Shown: positions 9,516 to 17,131 of the stretch, one piece after another
How the letters are laid out: every line of letters begins with the position of its first letter
How positions within the stretch are numbered: the stretch's first letter is position 1
Source of the DNA: Gemmobacter megaterium
GTDB lineage: Bacteria; Pseudomonadota; Alphaproteobacteria; Rhodobacterales; Rhodobacteraceae
NCBI RefSeq assembly: GCF_900156815.1
Contig: NZ_FTOT01000002.1
Location: 496,001-560,000 of the forward strand
Direction of reading: 5' to 3'
Length of the DNA: 64,000 nucleotides
Notes under the pieces: model-generated
Told to the model about the DNA's origin: nothing
Seen by the model: only the letters and a program-made list of their open reading frames with translations
Database searches by the model: none
Translations under genes and position numbers: made by a program

Positions 9516-10253
9516 ATGCCCGAATCCCGCGCCCCGCGCCTGTGCGTTCTGATTGACGCCGACAACGTGCCCGCCAGTTATGCCGAGGCAATTTTCGAGG
9601 AAGTTGCCACCTTGGGCGAGGCATCGGTTCGCCGTATCTATGGTGACTGGTCAGCCCAGCGGCTGAACAAATGGGCGGAAAAGGTGGCCGCCCTCGGTCT
9701 GGTCGCCGATCAGCAGTTTTCCAATACAAGGGGCAAGAACGCCTCTGACATCGGGCTGGTGATCTCGGCGATGGATTTCCTGCATTCCGGCCTGTTCGAC
9801 GGCTTTGTGCTGGTTTCGTCCGACAGCGATTTCACCCGGCTCGCCGCGCGGATCCGCGAACAGGGGCTCGATGTCTACGGTATCGGGGAAAAGAAGACGC
9901 CCGAGGCTTTTCGCATGGCCTGCAAGCGCTTCATCTATGTCGAGAACCTCGGGCCTTCGGAACCCCTGCGCATGTCCACCCCGCAGGCCACCCCGGAGCC
10001 TGCGCGCGCACCCGGTGGAAAAGAGGCGCCGACCGTCGCCATCCCGTTGATCGTTTCAGCGATGCGCGCGATCGACCCCGACGGCGAATGGTATTCCCTG
10101 GGCCAGATCGGCCAGTTCATCACCCAGGCCAACCCTGATTTCGACACCCGCACCTATGGCGCGGCAAAACTGTCGGATCTGATGCGCAAACTCCCCCGGT
10201 TCGAAGTGCAACAAGGCCCCGGCGGCCAGTTGCAGGCGCGCGATGTGACCTGA
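9516..10253 (+). CDS. NYN domain protein with C-terminal OST-HTH/LOTUS domain
   Basis: The 245-residue protein opens with a NYN (PIN-like) ribonuclease domain. The acidic metal-binding positions are visible in VLIDADNVP (residues 11-19), NASDIGLVISAMD (about residue 78) and LVSSDSDF (about residue 102). After a proline/alanine-rich linker, residues about 170-240 show the short winged-helix OST-HTH/LOTUS domain found in RNA-binding proteins. Such proteins are expected to be RNA-binding nucleases of the LabA/DUF88 group; the target RNA is unknown. AAGGAAG stands upstream of the ATG. A GC-rich hairpin follows the stop. Confidence 0.9.
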   Translation: MPESRAPRLCVLIDADNVPASYAEAIFEEVATLGEASVRRIYGDWSAQRLNKWAEKVAALGLVADQQFSNTRGKNASDIGLVISAMDFLHSGLFDGFVLVSSDSDFTRLAARIREQGLDVYGIGEKKTPEAFRMACKRFIYVENLGPSEPLRMSTPQATPEPARAPGGKEAPTVAIPLIVSAMRAIDPDGEWYSLGQIGQFITQANPDFDTRTYGAAKLSDLMRKLPRFEVQQGPGGQLQARDVT

Positions 10254-10270
10254 CGCTCCGCCGCAGCGAC

Positions 10271-10290
10271 GGGGGGCCGCTGCGCCCCCC
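10271..10290 (+). terminator. GC-rich hairpin after the NYN gene
   Basis: GGGGGGC and GCCCCCC pair around a six-base loop 17 bases after the stop codon. There is no T-run. The gap from 10254 to 10569 otherwise contains only the tRNA promoter. Confidence 0.4.
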
Positions 10291-10528
10291 CATCGCCGCA
10301 TTTCCGGGATCAACAGGATAATGCTGCAAGTCGCATGACCGCGCTTGCAGCACTGGTCTGGCGTCGACTGCAGGAACTGTCTGGTAGCCGACACCACGGG
10401 CAACAACCTCCCCGCCGCGCGCTGACGGTTGCCACGCCGAAGGCCACCTGAGCAGATCACAGGCTGGTCAAACGCGGACAATCAGAACAGATCCGGAACG
10501 CCGAAGCCATCACCGGCAGGATAACCGC

Positions 10529-10557
10529 TTGACGCCCACGCCAGAAGAACCTAATCA
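10529..10557 (+). promoter_or_regulatory. Promoter of tRNA-Cys
   Basis: TTGACG at 10529-10534 and TAATCA at 10552-10557 are separated by 17 bases, a near-consensus sigma-70 arrangement. It ends 12 bases before the 5' end of the tRNA. Confidence 0.6.
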
Positions 10558-10569
10558 GACCGAGGCTCC

Positions 10570-10643
10570 GGCGGGTTGGCGGAGAGGTTACGCAGCGGAT
10601 TGCAAATCCGTGAAGACCGGTTCGATTCCGGTACCCGCCTCCA
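10570..10643 (+). tRNA. tRNA-Cys(GCA)
   Basis: The 74-base gene folds into a full cloverleaf. The acceptor stem GGCGGGT pairs with ACCCGCC, the discriminator base is T, and CCA is encoded. The anticodon GCA is at 10602-10604, and the T-loop GGTTCGATTCC is intact. A remnant of an integrase gene starts 75 bases downstream, so the gene is a likely former attachment site. Confidence 0.95.
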
Positions 10644-10717
10644 TATCTTTTCAATGCCTTGCGAGACGTGCCCCATTGCGCGGGGTACTCCGTTTACAGG
10701 GGCGTTTACAGTTTTGT

Positions 10718-10864
10718 TCACGCTGCGCCCCCTTTTGCGTGCGCCAGCTTCACCAAGACAGCGTCGGTTTCGTCCGGGGAAACACGAGCATAGTGCTCGA
10801 TCACGTGGGCCGCGTAGCGAACAGACCAGCCCATGTGGTTGGCGATCTCGGCAGGCGACTGTAG
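10718..10864 (-). pseudogene. Remnant of a tyrosine-type phage integrase, C-terminus only
   Basis: On the minus strand the last 48 codons before a TGA read as the C-terminal end of a phage-type site-specific recombinase. The segments SPAEIANHMGWSVRYAAHVI and EHYARVSPDETDAVL contain the YAAHVIEHY region with candidate catalytic tyrosines. No start codon or catalytic Arg/His region exists upstream: the frame runs back only to the TAA of the tail-fibre fragment at 10964. The identification comes from recalled family endings and has not been searched. It lies next to tRNA-Cys, as expected for an element integrated there. Confidence 0.6.
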
Positions 10865-10963
10865 CGGCGCGCCAGCTTCCGGACGGAGGTGTATCAGCTT
10901 CCGGACAGAAATTTTGGCAGGAGTGTCAGGAACCAGCGCCGCCCCCGGATCCTGACATCCCCC

Positions 10964-11981
10964 TTACTCTGCCTCCGCCTCCTGCAGCCTGACATCGACC
11001 CAGCGCCCGCCGGGCACGTCCATCGGTGCACCTGCGATCCAGAGGCCATTGTCCCAGACCGGCTCCGCGATGGCGATGGTCAGCACGCCATCCGCCCAGC
11101 CGGTGGCCACATGCACCAGACGATTGCCGTTGTGATCGCGGGGCACCTCGATCTGCCAGCCGGATTGCGCGAGGCCAAGGCTGCCGGTGATCTGGTAGAC
11201 TCCGATCCCGCTGCGGGTGATGGCAACGCCGCTGGCGTCCGAGTTGACCGCGCCATCGCCTGCCGCCGCAAAGCCCTGGCCTGTGTCGGCCCCACCGCCC
11301 ACGCGGGCAATGGGCGAGGCTGATTTCACAAAGCCGTTGCCATCCACAGTGGTGTTGGCCGTGTTGCGCACCTGGTGCCAGCTGCTCCAGGTGCCATTCG
11401 CGTAGCGGCGGATCCAGATCTCGTCCGGGTTGGCCGCAGCCACCCGCATGGCGCGCAGGGTAAAGAACGTCGAATTGAACCGCTCGACCACGACGATGCC
11501 GAAGTTGCCGCTGGCATAGCCCGGCGGCATGTCGGCCTGTTCGGTCGTGGTGGCCCCAAAGACATAGACCCCGCTCGGCGCATCCGTGCGCGTCCACGAA
11601 CCGATGTTCGCCGGGGCGCTCGACAGCGACCCCCAGCCAAAATCCGCCGTCTTCATCAGCCGGTTGGCCGTGGCATCGGTCGAAGACTGGGTCACGGCCG
11701 TGCCTGCAAGCACGCCATTGACGGTCAGGTTCCCCGCCAGCGTATAGGCGGTTCCGGCCCGGCTGAGCGCGGTGCCGCCCAGCAGGCCGCGCGCCTGGCT
11801 GGTCAGGTCTGCCAGCGCCATGGCATTGGCGCCAGAGAAATACGGCAGCTTGTTCGCCGCCGAGGCCAGACCCGCAAGGCTGGTCAGCGTGCCATTGCCC
11901 AGGGCATTCATCAGCGTATTGGCCGCGACCAGGGCCTGCGCTTCGGCAAGGCGACCGGGGGGCAATGGCGATGGTGGACAT
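10964..11981 (-). pseudogene. Broken phage tail-fibre-like gene
   Basis: The main frame (10964-11965) gives about 333 residues with the look of a prophage tail fibre. There are low-complexity Gly/Ala/Asn/Thr stretches (AGNLTVNGVLAGTAV), a pyocin-knob-like middle part (RYANGTWSSWHQVRN) and a beta-rich C-terminus. No good start exists in this frame. A start MSTIAIAP at 11981 lies in the neighbouring frame and would join it if one base of the G6 run at 11957-11962 were removed, so a single-base frameshift is likely. An alternative TTG at 11965 is possible. Upstream, a short frame ending VALAGRVAAN overlaps the ATG and may be the tail of another lost gene. Confidence 0.6.
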
Positions 11982-12058
11982 CAGTTGGCCGCGACGCGGC
12001 CCGCGAGGGCGACCATCGCGGTCTTGCGACCACGACGTTGCGCCAGTTGGGCCACACC

Positions 12059-12083
12059 AAAAAGCGGGGGCTTGTTGCAAGCC
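12059..12083 (-). terminator. Terminator of the transketolase-like gene
   Basis: Read on the minus strand, GGCTTG and CAAGCC form a 6-bp stem with a CAA loop, followed by CCCGC and five T residues, about 40 bases after the stop codon at 12125. Confidence 0.7.
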
Positions 12084-12124
12084 GTTCAAAAGGCAAGGCT
12101 GGAAGCCGAGGCTGCCCAAGCGGT

Positions 12125-14500
12125 TTACCCGTGCTCGGTCCCGCGTGGTCCAGCCGACAGCGCCAAGACGGACCTGGCGAGTGTCTGCCGGTCCAGTCCG
12201 TAATAGTGATAGAGATCGCCGATCGTGCCGGTCTGGCCGAAATGCTCCACCCCGTGAGAGACGGTCCTGTGCCCTGCAACGGACCCAAGCCAGGCCAGCG
12301 TGGCCGGGTGGCCGTCGATCGCGGTGACGAGCAGGCAGTCGCGCGGCAGATCGCCCAGCAGCGTTTCGATATGGCTGCGCGCCGCACGGTTGCCGCGCGC
12401 GCGAGCGCGCTGCGCCGCTGTCCAGCCCGCGTTCAGCCGGTCAGCTGAGGTGACGGCCAGCACGCCCACATCGCGGCGGTGCTCGCCGATGATCCCGGCA
12501 GCCGCGATGGCTTCGGGCGCCACAGCACCCTGATAGGCGATCACCACGTCGCAATTCGGGCCGGGCTTGCGCAGCCAATAGGCCCCGTCGATGGCGCCCT
12601 GGCGGAAGGCGCCGTCCTGGCGTTTGCCGGGTTGCTCCAGCGGGTTGGTGGTGAGCCGCAGATAGACCGATCCGCCGGTTTCATCCCGCAGCCAGGTGCG
12701 CTCGTCAGGATCGCCGTCGCCATCGCGTTGCAGATAGTCGAAGGCCCATTCCATGATGACGGCCAGTTCATCGGCAAAGGCGGGCTCGAACGCGGCCAGC
12801 CCGTCCTGCGACATGCCCGTCAAGGGCGTGCCGATGGACTGGTGCGCCCCGCCTTCGGGCGCCAGCGTGGCGCCGGACGGCGTGCCGACGATGATGAACC
12901 GCGCATCCTGATAGCAGGCGTAGTTCAGCGCATCCAGACCGCGATGCACGAAGGGGTCATAGACCGTGCCGATGGGAAACAGCCGCTTGCCGAACAGGCT
13001 GTGCGACAGGCCCGCAGCCCCCAGCAGAAGAAACAGGTTCATCTCGGCGATGCCCAGTTCGATATGCTGGCCTGTGGGCGCGAATTCCCACTTCGCGGTA
13101 GACGGAATGCGGTGTTCGATGAAGGCATCGGCTTGCGGCTGGCGGGCAAACAACTTGCGCCGGTTCACCCAGGGGCCAAGATTGGTGGTCCCGGTCACAT
13201 CGGGCGAGGTGGTGACGATCCTCGACGCCAGAACGCTATCACCCTTGGACAGGTCATCGAGGATCTTGCCAAAAGCGGCTTGCGTCGAAATCTCGCGGTC
13301 GGTGTCGATGGCAATGCGCGGCACGGCGATGCGGTCGTCATGGAACCGGCGGCGACCGCGTGCAAAGAACGGCACGCGCGACAGGAAACCCTGTAGGGCG
13401 GCGGGGTCGGGAACGGCGGCGAAGCGCTCCCATTCCTGGCCCTGCGGCACGCCCATGTGGGTTTGCCAGGCGGCGAATTGCGTGGGGTTCATCAGCCCGC
13501 CGTGGTTGTCCTTGTGGCTCGCAATCGGGGTGCCCCAGCCCTTGATCGTATAGGCCAGAAAGCAGGTCGGGCGGTCATGCTCGATGGCGTCAAACGCCTC
13601 GGCCATAGTCTCGACGCAGTTGCCGCCCAGGTTTTCCATCAATGCCGCCAGCGCCGCATCGTCGCGCCGGTCGATCAACGCGCTGACATCGCCCTGATCG
13701 CCCAGATCCTCCATCAGCCGCTTGCGCCAGACGGCGCCGCCCTGATAGGTCAGCGCGGCATATTGCTGGTTCGGGCAAGCGTCGATCCAGTCGCGCAAGG
13801 CCGCCCCGCCCGGCTCGGCAAAGGCCGCGCGTTGCAGGGCACCGTATTTCACCCGCACCACATCCCAGCCGAAGGCATCGAAGATCTTCTCGATCCGCCC
13901 GAACAGCCCCTCGCGCACGATCCCGTCCAGCGACTGGCGGTTGTAGTCGATGATCCACCAACAATTGCGCAGGTCGTTCTTCCAGCCCTCTTGCAGCGCC
14001 TCGTAGACATTGCCCTCGTCCAGTTCGGCATCGCCGACCAGCGCCACCATGCGGCCAAGGGGCAGATCGCCGCCCCAGCTTTTGGCCGCGACATAATCCT
14101 GCACGATGGAGGCAAACGAGGTGATCGCCACCCCCAGCCCCACGGACCCGGTGGAGAAATCCACATCATCCACATCCTTGGTCCGGCTGGGGTAGCTTTG
14201 CACCCCGCCGAAGCCGCGGAAATTCTCCATCCGCGCGCGGTCGAGGTTGCCCATCAGATACTGGATCGCGTGAAACACCGGCGAGGCATGGGGCTTGACC
14301 GCCACCCGGTCCTCTGGCCGCAAGGTGTGGAAATAGAGCGCGGTCATGATCGACACCATCGAGGCCGACGACGCCTGATGCCCTCCGATCTTGATCTGAT
14401 CCACCTTGGGCCGGATGTGGTTGGCGTGGTGAATCATCCAGTGCGACAGCCACAACAGCCGCTGCTCAAGGGTCTTCAGATGGGCGGCGTCGGGGGTCAT
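12125..14500 (-). CDS. Transketolase / homodimeric pyruvate dehydrogenase E1-like enzyme
   Basis: The 791-residue protein is a thiamine diphosphate enzyme with the domain order of transketolase and AceE: pyrimidine-binding, pyrophosphate-binding and C-terminal domains in one chain. The N-terminal part (IHHANHIRPKVDQIKIGGHQ, then SSASMVSIMTALYF) is closer to AceE-type E1 than to classical transketolase. The GDAELDEGNVYEAL segment is the Mg-diphosphate GDG...N-type motif in GDAE form. GAGGAG stands before the ATG. It is downstream of megL and the OsmC remnant in the same direction. No E2 or E3 gene accompanies it, so whether it acts on pyruvate, another 2-oxo acid or sugar phosphates is open. 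Confidence 0.85.
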   Translation of the reverse strand: MTPDAAHLKTLEQRLLWLSHWMIHHANHIRPKVDQIKIGGHQASSASMVSIMTALYFHTLRPEDRVAVKPHASPVFHAIQYLMGNLDRARMENFRGFGGVQSYPSRTKDVDDVDFSTGSVGLGVAITSFASIVQDYVAAKSWGGDLPLGRMVALVGDAELDEGNVYEALQEGWKNDLRNCWWIIDYNRQSLDGIVREGLFGRIEKIFDAFGWDVVRVKYGALQRAAFAEPGGAALRDWIDACPNQQYAALTYQGGAVWRKRLMEDLGDQGDVSALIDRRDDAALAALMENLGGNCVETMAEAFDAIEHDRPTCFLAYTIKGWGTPIASHKDNHGGLMNPTQFAAWQTHMGVPQGQEWERFAAVPDPAALQGFLSRVPFFARGRRRFHDDRIAVPRIAIDTDREISTQAAFGKILDDLSKGDSVLASRIVTTSPDVTGTTNLGPWVNRRKLFARQPQADAFIEHRIPSTAKWEFAPTGQHIELGIAEMNLFLLLGAAGLSHSLFGKRLFPIGTVYDPFVHRGLDALNYACYQDARFIIVGTPSGATLAPEGGAHQSIGTPLTGMSQDGLAAFEPAFADELAVIMEWAFDYLQRDGDGDPDERTWLRDETGGSVYLRLTTNPLEQPGKRQDGAFRQGAIDGAYWLRKPGPNCDVVIAYQGAVAPEAIAAAGIIGEHRRDVGVLAVTSADRLNAGWTAAQRARARGNRAARSHIETLLGDLPRDCLLVTAIDGHPATLAWLGSVAGHRTVSHGVEHFGQTGTIGDLYHYYGLDRQTLARSVLALSAGPRGTEHG

Positions 14501-14517
14501 CGGCGGCTCCTCGGGGG

Positions 14518-14805
14518 TCAGGCGGCAGAGCGGGTGGCAATAAATTCGCCGGTAAGGGCGACGGGATTCAGAATGGTCCGGGCATTCGGGCTGTGCGCCA
14601 CGGCACGGGCCCGAAGGGCGGCCAGTTGTTCGGGCCTAGCATCCGACGTCACATGCAACCTATCGCAAATTTCCGGAAAACCCACCGGCGCATTGCTGCC
14701 GATCCCGAGAAATCCGCGCAGATCCAGTTTGGCGTCAAGCTCGATGCGGAGGCTTTCCAACTGGATGCCGTCGGCCGTGGCCATGGGCTCTGCCATCAGG
14801 ATCAC
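14518..14805 (-). pseudogene. Truncated OsmC family protein
   Basis: The 95-residue frame matches only the C-terminal half of an OsmC-type hydroperoxide reductase: GIQLESLRIELDAKLDLRGF, PVGFPEI and the ending SPNARTILNPVALTGEF. The N-terminal half with the first catalytic cysteine is absent, and the second cysteine expected before SPN is also missing. The apparent GTG start at 14805 overlaps the megL stop by four bases, so it could still be translated by coupling; ATG at 14796 is another start. The upstream half has been replaced by megL, which suggests a deletion. A functional short variant cannot be excluded. Confidence 0.6.
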
Positions 14806-16004
14806 GCGGCTTCGGCATTGTGGGCGGCAAGCGCCTGCATCAGGTCGTCAAGGATGTCCTCCACCCCTTCCAATCCGACCGACAGCCGCACCAAGCCTTC
14901 GGCAATGCCGTGGGCAGCGCGTTCCTCGGGGGTATAGGTGGAATGGGTCATCGAGGCGGGGTGCTGGATCAGGCTTTCGGCATCGCCCAGACTGACCGCG
15001 CGCTGGATCAGCCGCAGACGGTTCATCATGGCAATGCCGCCGGCCTTGCCGCCGACCACCTCAAAGGGGATCATGCCGCCAAACGCCGCCATCTGCCGCC
15101 GGGCAAGGCCCGCCTGTGGAAAGCTGTCCAGCCCCGGATAATGCACGCATTTCACCGCCGGATGCGCCTCCAGCGCGCGGGCGACAGTCAGGGCTGCGGC
15201 GCTATGGGCGCGCACCCGCAGGTCCAGCGTCTTGATCCCGCGCAGCAATAGCATCGCGGTCAGGGGCGACATCACCGCGCCGGTCATGTCCTTGATACCT
15301 ACAAGGCGGATCTGCTGCATGTCCTCGGCCCGACCCACGATCAGCCCGGCGATTACATCGCCATGGCCGCTGAGATATTTGGTCGCCGAATGTACCACGA
15401 TATCTGCACCATGCTCGACGGGGCGTGTCAGCACAGGCGTGGCATAGGTGTTGTCGACCACCACCTTCGCGCCGTGGCGATGGGCGATCTCGCTGATCGC
15501 GGCAATGTCCACCAGCCGGTTGTTCGGATTGGCCGGGGTTTCGAAATAGACGATCCGGGTCTTTGGCCCGATGGCTTCGGCCAGGTTCGCCGGGTCGGAC
15601 AGGTCCACCGGGCGCACCGAGACGCCAAAGCGCGGCAGGCCGTGGGTGAGGAAGGCGAAGGTGCAGCCATAGAGCGTCTTGTCCAGGATCACCTCGTCAC
15701 CTGCCTGAAGGAAGGTCCAGAGCGTCGATGTGATCGCACCCATCCCCGACGCCGTGCAAAGCCCTGCCTCTGCCCCTTCCAGATTGGCGATGCGCCGCTC
15801 CAGCGCCTCCAGCGTCGGGTTCGAGATGCGGCTGTAGAAATGCCCCACGGCCTGACCCGCGAACATTGCGCCGCCCGCCTCGGCCGTGTCGAAGGTGAAG
15901 GTCGACGACAGATAGACCGGCGGGTTCAGCGCGCCCTGATGGTCGCGGGCGTCATAGCCATGGTGAATGGCGCGGGTGGCAAGGCTGGGGCGCGTTTCGG
16001 GCAT
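14802..16004 (-). CDS. megL: Methionine gamma-lyase
   Basis: This 400-residue PLP enzyme of the Cys/Met metabolism family is called a methionine gamma-lyase because LYGCTFAF at residues 111-118 carries the diagnostic active-site cysteine (C114, the counterpart of C116 in Pseudomonas). The PLP lysine is K209 in SATKYLSGHGD, and YSRISNPT marks the substrate and PLP phosphate site. The product would cleave methionine to methanethiol, 2-oxobutyrate and ammonia. It is divergent from an Lrp-type regulator with inverted repeats between the two. A cystathionine lyase activity is the alternative, made less likely by the cysteine. Confidence 0.9.
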   Translation of the reverse strand: MPETRPSLATRAIHHGYDARDHQGALNPPVYLSSTFTFDTAEAGGAMFAGQAVGHFYSRISNPTLEALERRIANLEGAEAGLCTASGMGAITSTLWTFLQAGDEVILDKTLYGCTFAFLTHGLPRFGVSVRPVDLSDPANLAEAIGPKTRIVYFETPANPNNRLVDIAAISEIAHRHGAKVVVDNTYATPVLTRPVEHGADIVVHSATKYLSGHGDVIAGLIVGRAEDMQQIRLVGIKDMTGAVMSPLTAMLLLRGIKTLDLRVRAHSAAALTVARALEAHPAVKCVHYPGLDSFPQAGLARRQMAAFGGMIPFEVVGGKAGGIAMMNRLRLIQRAVSLGDAESLIQHPASMTHSTYTPEERAAHGIAEGLVRLSVGLEGVEDILDDLMQALAAHNAEAA

Positions 16005-16047
16005 CGGTTTGTCCTCTTGACTGGCCCCAAGTCTGCGCTTGTTGGCG

Positions 16048-16102
16048 TGGCATTTGGTTGCTATTTATGCCAAGTATAGTGCCATTTTGGGCATTTTATG
16101 CC
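16048..16102. promoter_or_regulatory. Candidate Lrp operators between megL and lrp
   Basis: Two nested inverted repeats use the same half-site: TGGCAT-N13-ATGCCA (16048-16072) and GGCAT-N3-ATGCC (16090-16102). They occupy the A/T-richer centre of the divergent intergenic region, as expected for Lrp-family binding. The ATG at 16098 lies inside the second repeat, which argues for the later start of the regulator. Confidence 0.5.
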
Positions 16103-16115
16103 AGGATTGACCCAT

Positions 16116-16574
16116 ATGGACGACAAAGACCGCCAAATCATCCGCGCCCTGCAGCGCAATGGCCGCGCCACGAATCTGGAAATCGCAGCCGAGGTGAACC
16201 TGTCGCCTTCGCCCTGCCTGCGCCGGATCCGCCTGCTGGAGGACAGCGGCGCGATCCAGGGCTATCGCGCAGTGGTGGACCAGCGTGCCTATGGCCTGCC
16301 GGTCACGGTCTTCATCCGCATCAGGCTGGAACGGCATGGCGCCGAAACGGTCGCGCATTTCGAATCCCGGATCCGGGCGCTGGACGAGGTGCTGGAATGC
16401 CACCTGATGACCGGCCCAGCGGATTACCTGCTGCGCGTCATCGTCGCGGGACTGGATGCCTATGAGGACTTCATCCGCAACCGCATCCACCCCATCGGCG
16501 GCATCGCATCGATCGATTCCAGTTTTGTCTATGGCACGGTGAAGAACACAGGGGAGTTCCCCCTCGTTGGATGA
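16116..16574 (+). CDS. Lrp/AsnC family transcriptional regulator
   Basis: The 152-residue protein begins MDDKDRQIIRALQRNGR, the standard opening of Lrp/AsnC regulators. The helix-turn-helix is at residues about 20-45 (LEIAAEVNLSPSPCLRRI) and the RAM ligand-binding domain spans about 65-145. The start at 16116 was chosen because family members begin here and AGGA lies ten bases upstream; an ATG at 16098 would add six residues inside an operator repeat. Divergent from methionine gamma-lyase, it probably senses methionine or a related amino acid and controls megL. Confidence 0.92.
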   Translation: MDDKDRQIIRALQRNGRATNLEIAAEVNLSPSPCLRRIRLLEDSGAIQGYRAVVDQRAYGLPVTVFIRIRLERHGAETVAHFESRIRALDEVLECHLMTGPADYLLRVIVAGLDAYEDFIRNRIHPIGGIASIDSSFVYGTVKNTGEFPLVG

Positions 16575-16943
16575 AGTGACGAGACACAGGCGCTGAAATA
16601 GGCGGTGACGGAGCTACGAATCTGTCTGGACGACATCCATTCCGGGGTGAGTGAAAGGGCGGGAACCAACACATCTCGCTCCGTAACTCCTGCATCGCAC
16701 CCAAGCATTCAGCCGCGACCGGATCGAGCGAAGCAGGCAGGAATACAAGGCCGGGAAGATCGCAGGGGCAATACCCGGATCACCGCCGCCGCGGTCCGCA
16801 ATGGAACCGTGAAGGTCCAGCACGTACACAGGGCGATGGGAAGGCTTCAAGAGACCAATGACCCATCGAGCCTGCGAACCGCCCCTGAGGGGCTAGCAAA
16901 CATGAGGAAAACCCCATGCGTTCCAATATCTTAGCGGAGGAAA
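16575..16943. other. Intergenic region without a recognisable gene
   Basis: The 369 bases between the Lrp gene and tRNA-Glu contain open frames on both strands, but none has family resemblance or a good ribosome binding site. A small GCCCC/GGGGC hairpin lies near 16886. I see no complete gene, RNA or mobile element. Confidence 0.5.
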
Positions 16944-17018
16944 TGGCAGCCCGTAGGGGAGTCGAACCCCTCTTTTCAGGTTGAAAACCTGACGTCCTAA
17001 CCGATAGACGAACGGGCC
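16944..17018 (-). tRNA. tRNA-Glu(UUC)
   Basis: The 75-base gene on the minus strand folds into a standard cloverleaf. Acceptor GGCCCGT pairs with ACGGGCT (one G-U), and CCA is encoded. The anticodon loop TTTTCAA carries TTC at 16983-16985, and the T-arm GGGGTTCGACTCCCC is perfect. It lies beyond the start-distal end of recJ, with no rRNA nearby. Confidence 0.95.
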
Positions 17019-17131
17019 ACACTTGGCGTGAGCGGGTATCTAGAGAATGGTAGCAGGAGGCGCAAGGGGGAATTTGCGACTTTTCCGAAACTTTTTTCTG
17101 CCAGCCTTTCCGGCCACTTGCATGAGGCGGA

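Noticed and set aside
10457-10654. A minus-strand frame reading GGGYRNRTGLHGFAIRCV
   Set aside because: It is the antisense of tRNA-Cys, a well-known artefact in protein databases.
10926-12119. A 397-codon minus-strand frame overlapping the tail-fibre region
   Set aside because: Only its MSTIAIAP segment fits the tail-fibre start; the rest is Cys/Arg/Gly-rich and out of frame with the protein-like sequence.
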